DNA of 10,006 bases from Nitrospirales bacterium (GTDB taxonomy: Bacteria > Nitrospirota > Thermodesulfovibrionia > Thermodesulfovibrionales > Dissulfurispiraceae). This document shows, in pieces, positions 5,425 to 10,006 of this stretch (its first letter is position 1; each line of letters opens with the position of its first letter). The stretch spans positions 1 through 10,006 of the forward strand of contig JADLDZ010000009.1 in the NCBI GenBank assembly GCA_020846375.1, in the 5' to 3' direction. Below the pieces are notes generated by a model. It ran no database searches, was not told the origin of the DNA, and saw only the letters and a program-made list of their open reading frames with translations. The position numbers were made by a program, and so were the translations under genes.

Positions 5425-6176
5425 TTCCTCACGATCACCACGGAGAAATAATTGAGGTCGTCTTCCGTCACCTTCCTGATATCCGTGACGACCCGCTCAT
5501 CGTCCATGCCCGCCCGCGCCACGTAGACCGCTTTTTCCGCGAGCTGCATCTTGTCGAGCGTCTTCCGCACCGCATCGAACACCTTGTACACTTTCATCAG
5601 GACGAGGGTGTCGAAGCTCCCGAGGAGCTGTTCCAGGTCGGTGGAGTAGGTCGCCGGGATGACGGCGATCTTCTCGTCGGCAAGGCTCAGGGAGAGGGGT
5701 ACCCGCGCTGCTGCGGCGTTGATGGACGAGATGCCGGGGATGAATTCGATGGGGAGCTCCGGGTTGAGCTCGATGAGCCTGTCGTAGAGATAGAAGAAGG
5801 TGCTGTAGATGGTGGGGTCCCCGATAGTGATGAAGGCCATATTAGTGCCCCTGCCGAGGACGGCGGAGACGGTCTCCACGGTTTCGTTCCACTTCGTATC
5901 GAGAACCCGGGCATCGGACAGGTCGGCCTCCTGCGCACAGCCCCCTGCCCCCTGCCTGTTGCCTGCGGTCTTCTTCATGGGGAAATGGGCCTCGATGATC
6001 TCCTTGCCCGTCAGGTCCACCGCCTTCTGCACGATGGACAGGGCGAGGCTGCTGCCCTCCTCGCGCCCTTTTGGAACGCAGATGCAGGGGACCTCCCTGA
6101 GGATTCGCGCCCCCTTCAGGGTCAACAACTCCGGATCTCCGGGGCCTACGCCGATCACGAAAAGCTTACCTGTCAT
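5421..6176 (-). CDS. cbiL: Cobalt-factor II (precorrin-2) C20-methyltransferase
   Basis: CbiL adds the C20 methyl to cobalt-factor II, the first methylation after cobalt insertion. The 251-residue protein has the tetrapyrrole methylase N-terminus LFVIGVGPGDPELLTLKGAR (5-24), the CbiL-typical CICVPKGREEGSSLALSI (31-48), ITIGDPTIYSTFFYLYDRL (116-134) and FIPGISSINAAAARVPLSL (145-163). These segments distinguish it from CbiF and CbiH. Between HFPM and the KWNE helix there is an apparent insertion (about residues 70-93) that begins Gly/Gln/Ala-rich, encoded by imperfect heptamer repeats. The ATG at 6176 has AGGA four bases upstream (6184-6181). It follows the cbiET stop by 58 bases with no evident promoter, and its TGA stop overlaps the HD-gene start (ATGA). 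The function call is secure; the effect of the insertion is unknown. Confidence 0.96.
   Translation of the reverse strand: MTGKLFVIGVGPGDPELLTLKGARILREVPCICVPKGREEGSSLALSIVQKAVDLTGKEIIEAHFPMKKTAGNRQGAGGCAQEADLSDARVLDTKWNETVETVSAVLGRGTNMAFITIGDPTIYSTFFYLYDRLIELNPELPIEFIPGISSINAAAARVPLSLSLADEKIAVIPATYSTDLEQLLGSFDTLVLMKVYKVFDAVRKTLDKMQLAEKAVYVARAGMDDERVVTDIRKVTEDDLNYFSVVIVRK
5941..5965. repeat. Heptamer-like repeat inside cbiL
   Basis: The + strand reads CCCCCTG at 5941-5947 and again at 5948-5954, then the degenerate CCTGTTG and CCTG. On the coding strand this gives CAGGGGGCAGG-type words and encodes a Gly/Gln/Ala-rich part of the cbiL insertion. The 11-mer CAGGGGGCAGG also occurs at 481-491 in the intergenic region. 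It is too short to be assigned to a known repeat family. Confidence 0.45.
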
Positions 6177-6234
6177 ACTTTCCTGAACCTCTCATGCTAT
6201 ATTTTGCTCTGCGACCGGCTGATCCCGATCTTCC

Positions 6235-7551
6235 CTAACCTTCTCCGCCCGTGGTACCCCTGATGATGAACAGGGGGTTCAGGGCGGATAGGTAGCTGCC
6301 CTCCCCGATGGCCCGCATCCGGGAGACCGACACCTGTGCAATCTCGACCGCGAACCCCGCTTTTGCCAGTGCAGTCCGCGCCGCCTCGAGGGTTTCAAAG
6401 GTAGCGGCGTTGATCACGACGATCCCCGAAGGCATTTTCTCCGCGATAATCGAGAGGATCTCCTCCATCCGTCCGCTGCTGCCGCCGATGAATACCCTGT
6501 CCGGCGCAGGGAGGTGCCGCAGCGCATCCGGGGCGAAGCCCTCCACGATCCCGACATTCGGGACATCGAAGCGGACCTTGTTCTGCCGGATGTTGTCCAA
6601 CTGCTCCGGGTTCTTCTCCACCGCGAATACCTTCAGCCCCCTGCAGAGCCGTGCCGCCTCCACCGAGACCGAGCCGGACCCTGCGCCGATGTCCCAGAAC
6701 ACCCCCTCGAGGGGGAGCCTCAGCTTGTGGAGGGTGACCGCCCTCACCTCGTCCTTGGTGATCAGCCCGCGGGAGTGGCGGATCTCCTCCTCCGTCAGCC
6801 CGAGGCGCGGCGCCACGGGCAGGAGAGAGGAAGCCGCCGCTTCCCCCGGCGCCCCGTCCTTCCTCTCTACCGGGGTGTTCTTGATGATGACGACATTCGG
6901 GTCGGAGAAGCTCATTCCCGCAACGGCGTCGGGCATCCCCTCCGTAACCCGCTCTTCCTCGTATCCCAGCCGTTCGCATATGTACATGAGGGGCGGGCGG
7001 TCCGCGGTAAGGGGCGAGGCGGCGATAGCCTTAGCGATTTCCGCCGGGTTGTTTTCCCGATCGGTCAGGACGGCAAGGAGCGGATGCTCCTGGAGCAGAA
7101 AGGGAATCTCGCGGAGCGTGTAGGGCAGCCTCCGTCTCTTCACGGGATCGGGGCCGCCGTGGAGGCTCATGAGGAAGGCGTCGTCCCACGGCTCCTTCAC
7201 CCGGGCGAAGGCCATCTGGATGCTCGAAAGCTCGGGGAGGATCTCCACCGCGTCCTTCCCGAACTCGTTGACCGCTCTCCTGCCGATGCCGGAGAACAAC
7301 GGGTCCCCCGAGGCGAGGAGGCTAAGGCTCCCCGGCTGCGGAGCGTCGAGGGAGTCCCTGATGAATCCGAGAGTCTCCTCGATGGAGTTGATCACCCGGA
7401 CCTTCTCCTGCACGGTCCCGAACTCCTCGTATTTCCGGAACACCTCGAAAAGCCGCTTCGAGGCGAGAATGACCCCCGATGCATGGAGCGCCTCGCGCGC
7501 TTTCCTGTCCAGGGGCTTGTACCCGATCCCTATGACATACACCTTACTCAT
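6235..7551 (-). CDS. cbiET: CbiE-CbiT fusion: cobalt-precorrin C5/C15-methyltransferase and C12-decarboxylase
   Basis: This 438-residue protein is built like aerobic CobL. CbiE (about 1-228) methylates C5, with the N-terminal VYVIGIGYKPL and SAM-site LLASGDPLFSGIG (78-90). After an Ala/Gly/Glu-rich linker (about 229-248), CbiT (about 249-438) methylates C15 and removes the C12 acetate carboxyl. CbiT shows GLITKDEVRA (262-271), the Rossmann SAM loop DIGAGSGSVSVEAA (287-300), AVEKNPEQ (310-317) and FIGGSSGRMEEIL (354-366). The substrate is cobalt-precorrin-6B, and the product goes to CbiC, which is not in this window. I chose ATG 7551, which overlaps the cbiD stop (ATGAGTAA, 8 bases). A TTG at 7560, three codons upstream, is better spaced from GGGGAG and could be the real start, adding three residues. 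Both domains have their key motifs; the fusion call is secure. Confidence 0.96.
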   Translation of the reverse strand: MSKVYVIGIGYKPLDRKAREALHASGVILASKRLFEVFRKYEEFGTVQEKVRVINSIEETLGFIRDSLDAPQPGSLSLLASGDPLFSGIGRRAVNEFGKDAVEILPELSSIQMAFARVKEPWDDAFLMSLHGGPDPVKRRRLPYTLREIPFLLQEHPLLAVLTDRENNPAEIAKAIAASPLTADRPPLMYICERLGYEEERVTEGMPDAVAGMSFSDPNVVIIKNTPVERKDGAPGEAAASSLLPVAPRLGLTEEEIRHSRGLITKDEVRAVTLHKLRLPLEGVFWDIGAGSGSVSVEAARLCRGLKVFAVEKNPEQLDNIRQNKVRFDVPNVGIVEGFAPDALRHLPAPDRVFIGGSSGRMEEILSIIAEKMPSGIVVINAATFETLEAARTALAKAGFAVEIAQVSVSRMRAIGEGSYLSALNPLFIIRGTTGGEG

Positions 7552-8689
7552 TGCACGCAATGATCTCCCCCTCGTACGATACGAGGTGGGCGGTCACCGG
7601 GATCCCCCCGGTAAACCCCTCCGCATAGGCCTTGGCGGCGGAGCAGGCCCTCGCAAAGAAGGCGGCCTTCTGCCGGGGGAAGGCCGTGGTGAGCAGATCG
7701 AAAATCTCCCTCGCCGTGTTGAAGGTGCGCCCCTCCGACAGCGCATCGATCCCGATATCCCTCAGGAACTGCGCTGCCCGGGCGCTGTCGAGCGCTCCGT
7801 GGCGCACATGGGTCTGCGGCGTCGCCATCCCGATCTTCAGCATCTTGGCCCATTGGGCGCTGAGATGGATCCCTTTGAACCCGTGTTTCCCCGCATCGCG
7901 CAGGGAGAACTCGAGATAGTCCCCCATCATCACGTAGGCCTCTTCCGGAAAACGGAACTTTTCCATATGCGCCCTCTCGGATGTCCTGCCTGAGGAGAGG
8001 ACCACGGTCTCGTGCGCCATGGCCCTGGCCACATCCAGTGAAGCGGTGATGGAGGCGGTCCATGCCTCGGCGGAGAGGGGGCGTACGATCCCCGTGGTCC
8101 CGAGGATGGAGATTCCCCCGACGATGCCGAGCCGGTAGTTCAGGGTCCTCTTCGCCAACTCCTCTCCGTCGGGGACCGAAATGGTTATCTCGAGGGCCGC
8201 GGCAGGAAAGGAGAGGGAACTGCTCATCGCCTCCCGCACCGCCTCACCGATCATTTTCCTCGGCCCGGGGTTGATCGCCGCCTCTCCCACCGGAACGGAC
8301 AGCCCCGGCTTGGTGACGGTGCCCACACCCCTGCCGCCCCGGAGCACAACTTCCCCCCCCGGTCCTCCCGGTACGAGCCGGGCATCGGCCCGTATCTCCG
8401 CCCCGTTGGTAACATCGGGATCATCTCCCGCGTCCTTTACCACCGAGACCCAGGTGGCGCCTCGTGCCGCATCGAAGCCCGTCTCCTTGAGCGGGAAGCT
8501 GACCCGCGTTCCGTCGGGAAAGGGGATCTCCACCTTTCCCGGTACGTACGGGACGGGAAGTCCGGGGGGCCTTTCCCCGGGAGCGCCGAGCAGGAGCAGC
8601 GCCGCCGCCTTTGCCGCGGCAGCGGCGCAGGCGCCCGTGGTATATCCCGACCGGAGTTTCTTTCTACTTTTCAATTCCAATGCGCGCAC
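7544..8689 (-). CDS. cbiD: Cobalt-precorrin-5B C1-methyltransferase
   Basis: CbiD adds the C1 methyl from SAM to cobalt-precorrin-5B, the step that follows lactone opening by CbiG; it has no sequence kinship with the CbiE/F/H/L methylase fold. The 381-residue protein is of normal family length and carries the CbiD landmarks: LRSGYTTGACAAAAAKAA (12-29), VVKDAGDDPDVTNGAEI (83-99), GVGTVTKPGLSVPVGEAAIN (121-140) and GGISILGTTGIVRPLS (191-206). The start is a GTG at 8689 with AAGGGG about four bases before it, and it overlaps the 3' end of the adenosyltransferase gene by 26 bases. An internal TTG (8680) is less likely. Its stop overlaps the cbiET start, so three adjacent genes are coupled. The call is secure. 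Confidence 0.96.
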   Translation of the reverse strand: MRALELKSRKKLRSGYTTGACAAAAAKAAALLLLGAPGERPPGLPVPYVPGKVEIPFPDGTRVSFPLKETGFDAARGATWVSVVKDAGDDPDVTNGAEIRADARLVPGGPGGEVVLRGGRGVGTVTKPGLSVPVGEAAINPGPRKMIGEAVREAMSSSLSFPAAALEITISVPDGEELAKRTLNYRLGIVGGISILGTTGIVRPLSAEAWTASITASLDVARAMAHETVVLSSGRTSERAHMEKFRFPEEAYVMMGDYLEFSLRDAGKHGFKGIHLSAQWAKMLKIGMATPQTHVRHGALDSARAAQFLRDIGIDALSEGRTFNTAREIFDLLTTAFPRQKAAFFARACSAAKAYAEGFTGGIPVTAHLVSYEGEIIACNE

Positions 8690-9182
8690 TGACCCCTTTT
8701 TCCTTATAGTGTTTTATTTCTCTCATCTCCGTTACCAGGTCGGCCCGCTGCATCACCCTCTCGTCCGCATACCGCCCGGTGATGATGAGCTCCGTACCCT
8801 CCGCTTTATGGTCGATAAGCTCCAGGATGTCCTCGACCGAGATGAGCTCGTACTTCGCAGCCACGTTGGCTTCGTCGAGGACCACGACATCATATGCGCC
8901 CGACCGGAGGACATCCCGTATTTCCCTGAGCCCCTCCTGGGCGGCTTCCTTGTCGCTGTCGTTGGGCTTCCTCTTCAGGATAAGGCCCATGCCGTACTGC
9001 TTCAGCGTGATGAACCGGTCGAGCCTCTCGATCATTGCATGCTCGCTGCACCTCTCGTGCTTGACGAACTGCGCGATGAAGACCCGCAGCCCGGCTCCCG
9101 CAGCCCGGACGGCAAGTCCCAGCGCCGCGGTGGTTTTCCCCTTGCCGTGGCCGGTATAGACCTGTACATATCCTTTGCCCAT
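8664..9182 (-). CDS. cobO: Cob(I)alamin/corrinoid adenosyltransferase, CobO/BtuR (CobA) type
   Basis: The enzyme uses ATP to put the 5'-deoxyadenosyl ligand on cob(I)yrinate a,c-diamide or related corrinoids. The 172-residue product has the family P-loop YTGHGKGKTTAALG close to the N-terminus, FIAQFVKH, a Walker-B-like VVVLDEANVA, LIITGRYADERVMQRADLVTEM, and the typical C-terminal end KEKGVSARIGIEK. I start at ATG 9182 because MGKGYVQVYTGHGKGKT is the normal beginning and GGGGGG and GAGGGGG lie just upstream; the frame stays open to 9317, but the extra 45 residues are Arg/Gly/Ser-rich and overlap the cbiO end. The 97-base spacer to cbiO contains a hairpin with a T-rich tail (see 9211-9235). 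It overlaps cbiD by 26 bases. Whether it serves de novo synthesis or also salvage cannot be told from the sequence. Confidence 0.94.
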   Translation of the reverse strand: MGKGYVQVYTGHGKGKTTAALGLAVRAAGAGLRVFIAQFVKHERCSEHAMIERLDRFITLKQYGMGLILKRKPNDSDKEAAQEGLREIRDVLRSGAYDVVVLDEANVAAKYELISVEDILELIDHKAEGTELIITGRYADERVMQRADLVTEMREIKHYKEKGVSARIGIEK

Positions 9183-9210
9183 GTCCCCCCAATCCCCCTC
9201 TGCTACCAAC

Positions 9211-9235
9211 AGAAAAGCACGGGATCCTGATCCCG
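9211..9235 (-). terminator. Attenuator-like hairpin between cbiO and cobO
   Basis: On the minus strand CGGGAT (9235-9230), loop CAGG, and ATCCCG (9225-9220) form a 6-bp stem, followed by TGC and then TTTTCT (9216-9211). The T-tract starts three bases after the stem and is broken by C, so a partial terminator that lowers expression of the downstream biosynthetic genes is the most I would claim. A role as an mRNA-stability element is equally possible. Confidence 0.45.
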
Positions 9236-9279
9236 CAGGGAGCGGACACCCCCGTCGGAACCGGGCTCCCCGTTCCCTC

Positions 9280-10006
9280 TCACTGTACGATCCTGCAGAA
9301 CTCCCTGCGCGCCTCACCGATGGTGAGGGGAATCCGCTCGAAGTTGATCTTGTCCTCGTGCTTGAGCCGGTAGATCAGCTCGGCTATCTGCGGAAGCCGC
9401 AGCTTCACCTGCGACATCTCCTCCGGGGCCGTGAACACCTCCTCGGGAATGCCCCCCCGCACAATGTGCCCCTTGCTCACAATGTAGAGCCGGTGCAGGA
9501 AAAGGGGTACCAGGTCAACACTGTGGGTCGCCATCACCACCGTCACCCCCTTCTCCCGGTTCAGCTTCGTCAAGAGCCGCATCATCCTGTACTCCCCCAT
9601 GGGGTCCAGCCCTGCCGTGGGTTCGTCCATCAGCAGAATCTCATGTCCCATGGCCAGAAGCCCCGCAATGCAGACCCGCTTCTTCTGCCCGTAGCTCAGG
9701 TTATGGATGGACTTCTTTGCATACCCCTCCATCTCCACATCCCGCAGGGCCTCTTCCACCCTCCGGGAGACCTCCTGCCCCGAAAACCCCATGTTCACGG
9801 GACCAAAAGACACATCCTCCAGAACAGTGGGGGCAAAGAGCTGATCGTCGGGGTTCTGGAAGATGAGGCCCACTTTCCTGTAGATCTCCTTGGGGGAGAG
9901 CTTGCGGATATCCTTGCCGTCGAGCAGGACCTTCCCCTTGAAATCCCTGATCAGCCCGTCCATGACTTTCAGAAGGGTCGTCTTGCCTGACCCATTGGAG
10001 CCCAGA
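9280..10006 (-). CDS. cbiO: Cobalt/nickel energy-coupling ABC transporter ATPase (partial)
   Basis: The protein is the ATPase of a CbiMNQO-like ECF transporter that brings cobalt for corrin insertion. The gene runs off the right edge; the window begins within its Walker A (GSNGSGKTTLLK, encoded just inside the end), so only the first few dozen residues are missing. Further signatures are the Q-loop stretch LIFQNPDDQLFAPTVLEDVS, the ABC signature in the LSYGQ form usual for CbiO/EcfA proteins, Walker B with D-loop LLMDEPTAGLD, and the switch His in VVMATHSVDLV. About 55 residues after PEEVFTAPEEM form a C-terminal tail (LRLPQIAEL...) seen in CbiO relatives. The stop is followed by a 97-base spacer to cobO. 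The metal is inferred from the operon: a nickel or other ECF substrate would have a similar ATPase. The partner subunits CbiM/N/Q are expected beyond the window. Confidence 0.93.
   Translation of the reverse strand, partial: LGSNGSGKTTLLKVMDGLIRDFKGKVLLDGKDIRKLSPKEIYRKVGLIFQNPDDQLFAPTVLEDVSFGPVNMGFSGQEVSRRVEEALRDVEMEGYAKKSIHNLSYGQKKRVCIAGLLAMGHEILLMDEPTAGLDPMGEYRMMRLLTKLNREKGVTVVMATHSVDLVPLFLHRLYIVSKGHIVRGGIPEEVFTAPEEMSQVKLRLPQIAELIYRLKHEDKINFERIPLTIGEARREFCRIVQ

Noticed and set aside
9183..9317. N-terminal extension of the adenosyltransferase by 45 codons
   Set aside because: The extra residues are Arg/Gly/Ser-rich, overlap the cbiO 3' end and include the hairpin spacer; the ATG at 9182 matches the usual family start and has a G-rich SD.

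Overview
The window is a high-GC bacterial segment dominated by one leftward (minus-strand) operon for the early-cobalt (oxygen-independent) branch of cobalamin biosynthesis. In transcription order, from the right edge to the left, it reads: cbiO (cobalt ABC transporter ATPase, cut by the window edge), a CobO/BtuR-type corrinoid adenosyltransferase, cbiD, a cbiE-cbiT fusion, cbiL, an uncharacterised HD-domain phosphohydrolase, cbiF, a cbiG-cbiH fusion, and a BPL_N-type (glutamine-amidotransferase-like) protein of unknown function. Several genes overlap or are only a few bases apart, which indicates cotranscription and translational coupling.

Together these genes cover cobalt uptake, most of the corrin-ring methylations (C20 by CbiL, C17 plus ring contraction by CbiH, C11 by CbiF, C1 by CbiD, C5/C15 plus decarboxylation by CbiE/CbiT), opening of the delta-lactone by CbiG, and attachment of the adenosyl ligand. 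The CbiD/CbiG/CbiH/CbiF/CbiL set, with no aerobic CobG or CobF, points to an anaerobic or microaerophilic organism. CbiC, CbiJ/CobK, CbiA, CbiP, CbiB and the nucleotide-loop genes are not in this window. The GC-rich sequence, the fusions and the gene order would fit a Desulfobacterota or Nitrospirota type lineage, but this is a low-confidence impression and not a demonstrated assignment.

The left end (about 1-644) lies downstream of the operon. It has no convincing gene. It does hold an unusually dense set of perfect inverted repeats, including a likely intrinsic terminator for the operon at about 582-602. Inside the operon, hairpins followed by short T-rich tracts sit between cbiO and the adenosyltransferase gene and between cbiF and cbiGH, and may tune expression of downstream genes.

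The parts least explained by known biology are the HD-domain protein wedged between cbiL and cbiF, and the BPL_N-like protein with an unrecognised helical C-terminal region at the end of the operon. Both sit in an otherwise textbook pathway and are candidates for unassigned steps or accessory roles in corrinoid metabolism.
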